DNA of 64,000 nucleotides from OLB9 sp041392785 (lineage in GTDB: Bacteria; Bacteroidota; Bacteroidia; Chitinophagales; Saprospiraceae), in NCBI GenBank assembly GCA_041392785.1, contig JAWKLK010000001.1, forward strand, positions 1-64,000, read 5' to 3'. The translations under genes were made by a program, and so were the position numbers. This document shows positions 11,768-19,631 of this stretch, piece after piece (the first letter of the stretch is position 1; each line of letters starts with the position of its first letter). Under the pieces are notes generated by a model. The model ran no database searches. It was not told where the DNA came from and was given only the letters and a program-made list of their open reading frames with translations.

Positions 11768-11790
11768 GTCATCACAAAAGTATAACAAAA
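11768..11790 (-). promoter_or_regulatory. Putative promoter of the giant secreted protein
   Basis: On the minus strand TACTTTTG (11775-11782) matches the Bacteroidota -7 element TAnnTTTG. The -33 position about 20 nt upstream reads ATG rather than TTG, so the match is partial. It leaves a leader of about 45-50 nt before the start at 11720. The rest of 11721-11985 is very AT-rich with nothing else recognisable. Confidence 0.45.
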
Positions 11791-11985
11791 ACTAGAAGTT
11801 TTCATAGTAATTTTCATGAAAAAGGCAAAATCATATATTAAATTATAATTTATATATATAGCATTGTATTAAAAGAATATAAATATTAAAATAAATATAT
11901 ATTCATATTAAGTTAATGATAACTTAATTTTTCAGAAGTCAATTTGAATTTATTCTTGATTAAAATAACTGTACCTTTTCTTATC

Positions 11986-13806
11986 CTATTCCGCCAATGT
12001 CATTTTGGTGAATACTGGTTCTCGTAGAGTTCCATTAGGAGTCAACGAAGCGTATTGCACTTCACAATCGGGCCCATCACTAACCCATATAGTATTACTT
12101 TCTTCCTCCACCAATTCAGCTATTGGTTTGTCTATCTTTGGTAAATCTGAGATTATTTGAAAAATATCTTTTAATAATTGTTGATTAAATCCAGATCCGA
12201 CTTTTCCAAAATATTGAATTTTACCATTCTCATGGATTTGGCCTAGATGCAAGGCACCAAAAAGGCTTGCCCTGTCTCCATTCCCTTTGGTATAACCGAT
12301 GATTTTGCAGTCCATTGTATTCCTTACTTTTACTTTTATCCAATTGTCGTTTCTTACACCTTCTAGGTATGGGCTACCTTTTTTCTTAGCAATTATACCT
12401 TCCATGCCCATGTTTTTAATACCTGCAAATAAACCCTCGCCATCTTCGAATGTCTCACTAAACTTCAATGCTGACCCAGCCTTTTCTAAAAACTGCTCTA
12501 AAAGTTTACGCCTTAGTTCTATAGATTTTGACATCAAATTATCACCATTATGCCATAATAAATCAAAGGCGTAACATGTAACAGGATACAACTTTTTCTG
12601 GGCATTACTGTGCAATCTTGATACAACTTGAGCAAAAATAGGTTTGCCGGATTGATCCATGGACACAATTTCAGCATCGATTACAAAATTGACTTCAGTC
12701 ATTTCTGCCATTGATTTAGTGATTTCTGGAAATTTTATGGAAATGTCTTTGCCAGATTTGCTGATTACTCTACAGTCAGCATCATTTTTTATTAGATTGA
12801 CTCTGATGCCGTCCCATTTTATTTCAAAAAAATATGATAATCGTGATGGGATAACAGTATGTTGTGTGGCTAGCATAGGTAAAAATACTCGGGCTGGAGA
12901 AAAAGTACTGGTTTGTTTATTTGATTTTGTGTCCTGTTCATCTCTTTTTATCAAAGATATAGCACTTTTGAAATAGTTTTGCCAAGGATTTTTCTCTTTG
13001 ATGTAACTCGCGGCATTATAGATAGTGAAATCCTGTGCCGATTGTAGTTTTTCTACATCTACCCATAATATTGGCATACTCACCGATGCGGATGTTTTGG
13101 CACGGAGACTTAATGGGGCAATACAAGTTTGGGCACTGTGATTCCGATAGATATCTATTAAAATTTTTCCCATTCTTTTTTCTTTACTCATGCTCAACGT
13201 GGCTTTAGGGTAGGTACTGCTCACCATTTGTGTGATGATTTTGGCTTCATTTATAACGTGTTCAATAGTATGAATTGGCACTAGTGGCACATAAATATGT
13301 AATCCCTTTCCTCCACTTGTCTTTACAAAAGGGACATAACCCATCGATTCCAATGCATATTTGAGATTGAAAGCCATTTCCTTGACATCATCAAATCCTA
13401 TATCTTCACTAGGATCTAAATCAAAAATCATGGTATCGGGGCCATTACTATTTTGAAAAAGTCCATTCATGGGATGGAGCTCAAAACCACCTAAATTAAT
13501 CATGTAAATTAATGCGGATACACCATCTACAGTCATATAACGAATATCATGAAACTCTCTTTTCGACAACCATTCTGGAGCATGATCAGGAATGTTTTTG
13601 GTATAAAATGATTTACCCAAAATGCCATCCGGATATCTGATTAAAGTCAGAGGCCTATTGTACAAATAGGGTAAAATAAACTCAGAAATATCCAAATAGT
13701 ATTGAATCACCTCTGCTTTAGAGATACCCAAATCAGGATAAAATACTTTATTTAAATTGGTCAACTTGAGAGTCCGACCATCAAGTGATGTCAGGATATC
13801 TTTCAT
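11986..13806 (-). CDS. ligD: DNA ligase D (polymerase-ligase, no phosphoesterase domain)
   Basis: A 606-residue two-domain protein of the bacterial non-homologous end-joining type. Residues about 1-285 form the primase-like polymerase domain (RPLTLIRYPDG; the metal-binding pair D129 and D131 in IFDLDPSED; TSGGKGLHIYVP). Residues about 305-606 form the ATP-dependent ligase domain, with motif I EIKWDGIR (adenylated K330), MEGIIAKKKGSPY and WIKVKVR. The 3'-phosphoesterase domain found in many LigD proteins is absent, which explains the shorter length. It would fill gaps and seal double-strand breaks together with Ku, but no ku gene is in this window. It is transcribed divergently from the MarR operon, separated by 160 nt. 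Confidence 0.93.
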   Translation of the reverse strand: MKDILTSLDGRTLKLTNLNKVFYPDLGISKAEVIQYYLDISEFILPYLYNRPLTLIRYPDGILGKSFYTKNIPDHAPEWLSKREFHDIRYMTVDGVSALIYMINLGGFELHPMNGLFQNSNGPDTMIFDLDPSEDIGFDDVKEMAFNLKYALESMGYVPFVKTSGGKGLHIYVPLVPIHTIEHVINEAKIITQMVSSTYPKATLSMSKEKRMGKILIDIYRNHSAQTCIAPLSLRAKTSASVSMPILWVDVEKLQSAQDFTIYNAASYIKEKNPWQNYFKSAISLIKRDEQDTKSNKQTSTFSPARVFLPMLATQHTVIPSRLSYFFEIKWDGIRVNLIKNDADCRVISKSGKDISIKFPEITKSMAEMTEVNFVIDAEIVSMDQSGKPIFAQVVSRLHSNAQKKLYPVTCYAFDLLWHNGDNLMSKSIELRRKLLEQFLEKAGSALKFSETFEDGEGLFAGIKNMGMEGIIAKKKGSPYLEGVRNDNWIKVKVRNTMDCKIIGYTKGNGDRASLFGALHLGQIHENGKIQYFGKVGSGFNQQLLKDIFQIISDLPKIDKPIAELVEEESNTIWVSDGPDCEVQYASLTPNGTLREPVFTKMTLAE

Positions 13807-13906
13807 GAAAATAATTACTCTTTCTTAAATCAAATACTGCGCCAAACCCCATTTCATAAAAGTGTGAACAATTACATTATTTTTTTTCATTTTTTAGTTA
13901 GATTTA

Positions 13907-13937
13907 TTGGTAATCAATAAAAAATTTACTTGCTTTG
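13907..13937 (+). promoter_or_regulatory. Promoter of the marR-hmgA-hppD operon
   Basis: TTG at 13907-13909, then exactly 20 nt, then TTGCTTTG at 13930-13937. This matches the Bacteroidota -33/-7 layout with one mismatch in TAnnTTTG. It lies 30-60 nt upstream of the MarR start codon. Confidence 0.6.
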
Positions 13938-13943
13938 CAAATT

Positions 13944-13957
13944 ATTAGTATACTAAT
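13944..13957. promoter_or_regulatory. Putative MarR operator (perfect 14-bp palindrome)
   Basis: ATTAGTATACTAAT is a perfect palindrome sitting just downstream of the -7 element and 9 nt before the MarR start codon. Such a position would block transcription. MarR proteins are dimers that bind palindromes and commonly repress their own operon, so autoregulation is inferred. Confidence 0.6.
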
Positions 13958-13966
13958 TTTACCTAA

Positions 13967-14431
13967 ATGACAAAACTCATCGATTTACCCATCATAGAGC
14001 ATGAACTTTCAGGTTTCACTATAGAAAAACTATCAAAGGTGATGAAATTGTCTTTTTCAAGAAGGTTGTTAATGTCACCAGATATAGATGTAACAGTAGA
14101 CCAATGGGTATGTATGAAATTATTGCACGATCATGGTCATTTAAATCAGCAACAATTGTCTGAACTATCACTTAAAGATGCTCCTACTCTAGTAAGGATA
14201 ATAGATAAACTGGAAGATAAAAACTTGCTCACGCGTAGTACAGATCATCTTGACAGACGTAAGACGAACCTTTCTCTTACAAAAAAAGGTATCACCACTG
14301 TAGCAAAGATCAAACCCATTTTGCAATCTTTCAGAGCAGAAGCATATAACGGTATCACAAAATCAGAATTGCAAGCGATGGAAGAAATTGTATACAAAAT
14401 TTTTAATAATCTTAATATTCAAAATCAATAA
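13967..14431 (+). CDS. MarR-family transcriptional regulator of homogentisate pathway
   Basis: A 154-residue winged-helix protein. The core carries the MarR signature: helices around LNQQQLSELSLKDAPTLVRIIDKLEDKNLLTRSTDHLDRRKTNLSLTKKG, that is, recognition helix plus the wing with DRR. Its stop codon is 1 nt before the hmgA start, so it is the first gene of a three-gene operon for tyrosine breakdown. It probably represses the operon and is relieved by a pathway aromatic such as homogentisate or 4-hydroxyphenylpyruvate. The ligand is an inference from the context. A palindrome at 13944-13957 is the likely binding site. Confidence 0.88.
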   Translation: MTKLIDLPIIEHELSGFTIEKLSKVMKLSFSRRLLMSPDIDVTVDQWVCMKLLHDHGHLNQQQLSELSLKDAPTLVRIIDKLEDKNLLTRSTDHLDRRKTNLSLTKKGITTVAKIKPILQSFRAEAYNGITKSELQAMEEIVYKIFNNLNIQNQ

Positions 14432-14432
14432 A

Positions 14433-15587
14433 ATGCATTACTTTTCATTAGGACAGATACCTGAAAAGAGACATGTTCAGTTCAGAAAACCAGATGGAAG
14501 TTTATACAGTGAGCAGTTATTTTCTACTGAAGGTTTCAGTGACATGTATTCTCTATTATATCACAACCATCCGCCGACACTCATCAATCAAGTAGGCGAT
14601 CCCATCAATGTAGCTCCCAAAACCGTCCATGATAAACAATTGAAACACAGAAGCTTGCAAGGTTTTCGGATCAATCCAGAAGAAGATTATTTAGACAGTA
14701 GAAAACCTATACTTGTCAATAATGAATGTAGAATATCGCTTGCCGCACCACAGGTCAGTATGGATGATTATTTTTTTAAAAATGCTGATGCGGACGAATG
14801 TATATTTGTCCATATTGGGTCAGGCACCTTAAAAACCATGTATGGTGACATCCGATTTGGTTACGGTGACTATCTAGTCATCCCACGTGGAACTATCTAT
14901 CAATTTCAGTTTGATACAAAAGAAAATAGGCTTTTCATAGTCGAATCTACCACTCCAATCCTTACACCGAGAAGATATAGAAATGATTATGGCCAACTCA
15001 TGGAACACTCACCATTCTGTGAACGCGATATCCGTAAACCTTCAGTTTTAGTAACGTATGATGAAAAAGGTGATTATTTACTTTACATCAAAAAACAAGA
15101 TAACCTGTATCCCTATCACTATAAGGCTCACCCATTTGATGTCATTGGTTGGGATGGCTATTGTTATCCTTATGCTTTTTCAATTCACAATTTCGAACCC
15201 ATCACAGGAAGGGTACATCTACCTCCTCCAATCCATCAAACTTTTGAAACCAGAGGTTTTGTGATCTGTTCATTTGTGCCAAGGATGTATGATTATCACC
15301 CACTGGCTATACCTGCCCCATACAACCATAGCAATATAGATAGTGATGAAGTTTTGTACTATGTTGAAGGTGAATTTATGAGCCGAAAGCATGTTGATAA
15401 AGGTCAGATCACCTTACATCCAGCAGGTATTCCACATGGACCACATCCTGGAGCAGTAGAAAAAAGTATAGGGCAAAAAGAAACACTCGAACTTGCAGTC
15501 ATGGTAGATACATTCAGACCATTGTTGATGACAAATTATGCAGCGGAGATTGAAGATGAAGACTACGCATTAAGTTGGGTACATTAA
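14433..15587 (+). CDS. hmgA: Homogentisate 1,2-dioxygenase
   Basis: Opens the aromatic ring of homogentisate to maleylacetoacetate in tyrosine/phenylalanine catabolism, in the cytoplasm. The start at 14433 (MHYFSLGQIPEKRHVQF) is preferred over an upstream ATG at 14388, because the longer version would add an odd tail inside marR and the shorter one begins like the family. The 384-residue length is on the short side for the family. Cupin-like C-terminal half with candidate iron ligands His299, Glu306 and His335 in the stretches YNHSNIDSDE and GIPHGPHPG. Preceded by marR (1-nt gap) and followed by hppD after 28 nt, in pathway order. Confidence 0.92.
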   Translation: MHYFSLGQIPEKRHVQFRKPDGSLYSEQLFSTEGFSDMYSLLYHNHPPTLINQVGDPINVAPKTVHDKQLKHRSLQGFRINPEEDYLDSRKPILVNNECRISLAAPQVSMDDYFFKNADADECIFVHIGSGTLKTMYGDIRFGYGDYLVIPRGTIYQFQFDTKENRLFIVESTTPILTPRRYRNDYGQLMEHSPFCERDIRKPSVLVTYDEKGDYLLYIKKQDNLYPYHYKAHPFDVIGWDGYCYPYAFSIHNFEPITGRVHLPPPIHQTFETRGFVICSFVPRMYDYHPLAIPAPYNHSNIDSDEVLYYVEGEFMSRKHVDKGQITLHPAGIPHGPHPGAVEKSIGQKETLELAVMVDTFRPLLMTNYAAEIEDEDYALSWVH

Positions 15588-15615
15588 TTTATTAAAAGAC
15601 ATAATTTATATAAAA

Positions 15616-16740
15616 ATGAATACAGAGACAATAGTACATACCAAGAAGGAATCCGATACTTTTCCTATCAATGGAACTGACTTTATAGAGTTTTACGTGG
15701 GCAATGCTAAGCAGACAAGCTTATTTTATCAGCATTGCCTTGGATTCACACTCATAGCATACAGAGGCCCTGAAACGGGTAGTAGAGACATCGTTTCGTA
15801 TGTATTGAGACAGGGCAAGGTAACCTTTGTCATCACCTCAGCCATGAATCCCGAACATGAAATATTAAAGCACGTAGCCAAGCATGGTGACGGTGTAAAA
15901 GTATTGGCACTATGGGTCGATAATGCTACGGAAGCATACGAAAAAGCCATTGCAAGAGGGGCTGAAAGTGCGTTCGAGCCAGTAAAAATAGAAGATGACC
16001 ACGGATATGTCATCCTATCTGCCATTAAAACATATGGTGAGACCATACACACACTTGTAGAGAGAAGCCATTATTCAGGAGCGTTTTTGCCAGGATTTAA
16101 AGCTGTTGAAAGTAAAGTAAAAGTTCGACCATTAGGATTTAAATACGTAGATCATTGTGTGGGAAATGTCGAACTTGGTCAGATGAATCGATGGGTAAAA
16201 TTCTATGAAGAAGTCTTAGGATTCAAATTACTTATCACATTCGATGATAAAGACATTTCGACTGAATATTCAGCACTCATGAGTAAAGTGGTAAGCAATG
16301 GCAATGGATACATCAAATTTCCAATCAATGAACCAGCAGACGGAAAGAAAAAATCACAAATAGAAGAATATCTCGATTTTTATAAAAGCGCAGGTGTACA
16401 ACATATAGCCCTAGAAACTGATGACATTGTAAAGACCGTAAAAGGTATGAGAGAAAATGGCATAGAATTCCTTTATGTTCCTGAAAATTATTATGATGAA
16501 GCCATAGAAAGGGTTGGCGCTATTAATGAAAATATTGATGACTTAAAGAGTATGAATATCCTTATCGATAAAGACGAAGAAGGATATCTTTTGCAGATTT
16601 TTACCAAACCTATTCAGGATCGTCCAACGGTATTTTTTGAGATCATTGAGAGACACGGAGCCAGATCATTTGGTAAAGGGAATTTCAAGGCATTATTTGA
16701 AAGTCTTGAAAGAGAGCAGGAGCTAAGAGGCAACTTATAA
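15616..16740 (+). CDS. hppD: 4-hydroxyphenylpyruvate dioxygenase
   Basis: A 374-residue Fe(II) enzyme of the vicinal-oxygen-chelate fold. It converts 4-hydroxyphenylpyruvate to homogentisate, the substrate of the neighbouring hmgA product. There are two VOC half-domains (about residues 20-150 and 175-345). The iron-binding triad is visible as His180 (YVDHCVGNV), His263 (VQHIALET) and Glu342 (FFEIIERHG), followed by the family C-terminal helix GKGNFKALFESLEREQ. It is the last gene of the operon; a strong terminator follows directly. Confidence 0.95.
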   Translation: MNTETIVHTKKESDTFPINGTDFIEFYVGNAKQTSLFYQHCLGFTLIAYRGPETGSRDIVSYVLRQGKVTFVITSAMNPEHEILKHVAKHGDGVKVLALWVDNATEAYEKAIARGAESAFEPVKIEDDHGYVILSAIKTYGETIHTLVERSHYSGAFLPGFKAVESKVKVRPLGFKYVDHCVGNVELGQMNRWVKFYEEVLGFKLLITFDDKDISTEYSALMSKVVSNGNGYIKFPINEPADGKKKSQIEEYLDFYKSAGVQHIALETDDIVKTVKGMRENGIEFLYVPENYYDEAIERVGAINENIDDLKSMNILIDKDEEGYLLQIFTKPIQDRPTVFFEIIERHGARSFGKGNFKALFESLEREQELRGNL

Positions 16741-16747
16741 AATCACC

Positions 16748-16790
16748 AATTCCCGCCTGAGGTTATGTATTTCAGGCGGGAATTTTTTTT
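16748..16790 (+). terminator. Rho-independent terminator of the hppD operon
   Basis: A perfect 13-bp inverted repeat, AATTCCCGCCTGA (16748-16760) and TCAGGCGGGAATT (16772-16784), with an 11-nt loop and followed by a T-run. It starts 8 nt after the hppD stop codon. Confidence 0.93.
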
Positions 16791-17237
16791 GAAAAAAGCG
16801 AAAATTGATATATATTTGTGAGGTAGATAGAAGCGCTAGCAAGAATCCCCCATAGAGTAAGTGCCATTAGTTCAACAGCCTGTATGCTTGGCGTTATCAT
16901 CTAGAATATTGTTACACATGGTACAAATTACATCAATCCTGCAGGATATTTATTTTTGGATCAAAAAAGAAAATTAGGGATAGCAAAGAGAATTCAAAAA
17001 CAAATTGATAAATTTGGTCTCACAAATGAAGATGTCGTTTTCACAACTGTTTGGTTTTGTATGCGATATAAATACGTTAGTCAGAATGCTTAAAGACAGA
17101 CAGACCAAACATGAAACGACAGACGAAATGCCAACCGCACATTCAAGCACATTTGGTTGCCCCAACGCACGAGCGACCGCTAGGCAACCAAAAGAGCTTG
17201 GATTTTGCCTCCACACGACAACGATAATATTGACAAA
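16791..17237. other. Intergenic spacer before the RNA-repair operon, with hairpin
   Basis: About 450 nt without a convincing gene. The last 130 nt are richer in C and G than the surroundings, with many short CA-type motifs. They contain a perfect 10-bp inverted repeat, TTTGGTTGCC (17152-17161) and GGCAACCAAA (17183-17192), with a 21-nt loop and no T-run, so it is not a classic terminator. Similar CA/GC-rich sequence appears after the Pnkp gene (22198-22380). Short open frames here lack any family feature. Confidence 0.5.
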
Positions 17238-18638
17238 ATGATTTTAAACATTACGACCACTCATAAACCAGCTACAGATTTAGGATATTTACTGCACAAA
17301 CACCCTGACAAATTTCAGACTTTTGAATTGTCAATTGGTAAGGCTCATGTGTTTTATCCAGAAAAAGGAGAAGATAAAACAACTGTTAGCCTATTACTTG
17401 ACATTGACCCTATTGACATGGTTCGGGGAGCAAGAAATTTGGGTGGTGACGGCTTTGCCCTTGGGCACTATGTAAACGACCGACCTTATGTTTCATCCTC
17501 ATTTATGAGTGTGGCATTATCAAAAGCATTTTCGACCGCAATGAACGGTAAATGCAAGGATAAACCCGAATTGGTTGATGCGAAGCTTCCCTTTGAAGTT
17601 ACTATTGCGGTTATTCCAGCACCAAAAGGTGGTGAATTATTAATAAGAAAATTCTTTGAACCGCTTGGCTACCAAGTTGAATTGATAAAGCATCAATTAG
17701 ATTCTAAATTTCCTGAATGGGGCGATAGTAAATATTTCACTTTAAAGTTAAGCCATACAGTTACCACAAAGGAATTGTTATCTCATCTTTATGTCCTTAT
17801 TCCAACCTTAGACAACGACAAACATTATTTTGTAAGTGAAAATGAAATTGATAAACTATTACAAAAAGGTGAAGGCTGGCTAAAAGAGCATCCTGAGAAA
17901 GAGCAAATAATTAGGCGTTACTTAATCAATTTAAATTCCTTATCAAGACAAGCACTTGAAAGATTAAGTGAAGGTGAAGAAATGGGAGACTTTAGCGATG
18001 AATTAATTGAAAAAACAGAAAAGCAAAAAAGAAAGGAAACATTACACGACAAAAGAATAAAACTTGTAGCAGAGAAAATTACCGAATCAGGTGCAGAGCG
18101 TGTTTTGGATTTAGGTTGTGGAGAAGGAAAATTAATCAGACAATTGATAAAACAAAAACAATTTTCTGAAATAGTTGGAATGGACGTTTCTTACAATGAA
18201 TTAATTAAAGCAAAAGAAAGATTACATTTTGAAGAAATGTCTCCGAAACAAAAAGAAAGAATTAATTTGTTTCAAGGTTCATTAATATACAAAGACCAAC
18301 GATTAGAAGGATTTGATGCAGCAGCGGTAGTTGAAGTAATTGAACATTTAGACTTGAATCGACTTAAAGCATTTGAACGAGTTTTATTTGAGTTCGCAAA
18401 ACCTAGAACTGTTGTTCTTACGACACCAAACCAAGAATTCAATGTGATGTGGGATAAATTGGATGCAGAAGAAATGCGACACGATGACCACCGCTTTGAA
18501 TGGACAAGAAAAGAGTTTTTGGAATGGTCAAATAAAATTGGAGAAACATATAATTATAAAGTGGAGCTTTTTCCTATTGGAGACGAAGTAGAAAACATAG
18601 GAGCTCCTTCACAAATGGCAGTATTTACAATAGAATAA
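17238..18638 (+). CDS. hen1: 3'-terminal RNA ribose 2'-O-methyltransferase Hen1
   Basis: Bacterial Hen1 adds a 2'-O-methyl group to the 3'-terminal ribose at the site of RNA damage before the ends are sealed by Pnkp, which protects the repaired RNA from re-cutting. The start at 17238 gives the typical opening MILNITTTHKPATDLGYLLHKHP (466 aa); an upstream in-frame ATG at 17205 would add 11 unrelated residues. The N-terminal Hen1-specific domain spans residues about 1-240. The C-terminal methyltransferase has SAM motif VLDLGCGEGKL (about residue 289) and the metal-binding EVIEHL and HDDHRFEW motifs. The RhuM/Fic gene begins 6 nt downstream, and then pnkp overlaps that gene, so the three form one operon. 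Confidence 0.94.
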   Translation: MILNITTTHKPATDLGYLLHKHPDKFQTFELSIGKAHVFYPEKGEDKTTVSLLLDIDPIDMVRGARNLGGDGFALGHYVNDRPYVSSSFMSVALSKAFSTAMNGKCKDKPELVDAKLPFEVTIAVIPAPKGGELLIRKFFEPLGYQVELIKHQLDSKFPEWGDSKYFTLKLSHTVTTKELLSHLYVLIPTLDNDKHYFVSENEIDKLLQKGEGWLKEHPEKEQIIRRYLINLNSLSRQALERLSEGEEMGDFSDELIEKTEKQKRKETLHDKRIKLVAEKITESGAERVLDLGCGEGKLIRQLIKQKQFSEIVGMDVSYNELIKAKERLHFEEMSPKQKERINLFQGSLIYKDQRLEGFDAAAVVEVIEHLDLNRLKAFERVLFEFAKPRTVVLTTPNQEFNVMWDKLDAEEMRHDDHRFEWTRKEFLEWSNKIGETYNYKVELFPIGDEVENIGAPSQMAVFTIE

Positions 18639-18644
18639 TACAAT

Positions 18645-19631
18645 ATGAATGACATAGTCATATACCAAACCGAAGATAATCAAACTCAAGTTGAAGTGCA
18701 GTTTGAAAAGGACACTTTTTGGCTTTCATTAAATCAAATCGCAGAATTATTCGAACGTGATAAATCTGTGATTTCAAGGCATATAAAGAGTATTATTTCC
18801 GAAGGAGAACTTTCTGAAGAAACGCTTTATTCAACTGTTGCAAAAAATGCAACAGTTCAATGGGAAGGAAAAAGAAGCATTCAAAGGCAAATTACCTATT
18901 ATAGTTTAGACGTGATTTTGGCAGTCGGATATAGGGTAAGTTCTATCAAAGGAACACAATTTAGAATTTGGGCAACAAAACAATTGAATGAATATCTACT
19001 CAAAGGTTATGCCATTAACCAAAAGCGACTAGATGAATTAGGTAAAATGGTTAAGCTCATCGAACAATCCGGTATATCTGAAGAATTACATTTGAATGAA
19101 GCTAAAGGTTTAATAGAGATATTAAGCAATTATACTAAAAGTTTTGTATTACTCAATCAATATGATAGTAATTCAATAACCCAAAAATCTTTAAATGAAG
19201 ATATAACGTATGAAATAAAATACGATGAAGCCAAGGTTGCTATTGCTAAACTAAAGAAAAAATTGATAGAAAAAAAAGAAGCCACTGAATTGTTTGGAAT
19301 TGAAAAAGATGATAGTTTCAACAGTTCATTACAAAGTATAATTCAAACTTTTGATGGACAATATCTTTATCCAAGTGTAGAAGAACAAGCAGCTAACCTA
19401 TTGTATTTTGTAATCAAAAATCACTCGTTTACAGATGGCAATAAACGAATTGGAGCATTTTTATTCGTTTGGTTTTTAGAAAAAAATAAACATCGGTATA
19501 AGAAAAACGGTGAATTAAAAATCAATGACAATGGTTTAGTTGCATTAGCCTTATTGGTGGCACAAAGTAATCCTAGTGAAAAAGAGATAATGATAAAATT
19601 AATTATAAATTTAGTTAGTGGTGGAAATTAA
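18645..19631 (+). CDS. RhuM-family / Fic (Doc-like) protein inside the RNA-repair operon
   Basis: A 328-residue protein with two parts. Residues about 1-120 match the RhuM family (VIYQTEDNQTQVEVQFEKDTFWLSLNQIAELFERDKSVISRHIKSI, then YYSLDVILAVGYRVSSIKGTQFRIWATKQLNEYLLKGYAI), with an HTH-like N-terminus. Residues about 200-320 hold a Fic/Doc fold with the loop HSFTDGNKRIGA. This matches HxFxDGN(K/G)R but lacks the final Arg of the canonical AMPylator motif, as in Doc-like proteins. Fic proteins modify targets by nucleotide or phosphate transfer; the target here is unknown. It sits 6 nt after hen1 and overlaps pnkp by 14 nt. No separate small antitoxin gene is visible. Confidence 0.85.
   Translation: MNDIVIYQTEDNQTQVEVQFEKDTFWLSLNQIAELFERDKSVISRHIKSIISEGELSEETLYSTVAKNATVQWEGKRSIQRQITYYSLDVILAVGYRVSSIKGTQFRIWATKQLNEYLLKGYAINQKRLDELGKMVKLIEQSGISEELHLNEAKGLIEILSNYTKSFVLLNQYDSNSITQKSLNEDITYEIKYDEAKVAIAKLKKKLIEKKEATELFGIEKDDSFNSSLQSIIQTFDGQYLYPSVEEQAANLLYFVIKNHSFTDGNKRIGAFLFVWFLEKNKHRYKKNGELKINDNGLVALALLVAQSNPSEKEIMIKLIINLVSGGN

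Noticed and set aside
15058..15264. Plus-strand 68-codon frame inside hmgA
   Set aside because: Shadow frame of hmgA; the hmgA frame contains the iron ligands and is full length.
17005..17241. 78-codon plus-strand frame just before hen1
   Set aside because: Overlaps the hen1 start, crosses the hairpin spacer and shows no family signature.
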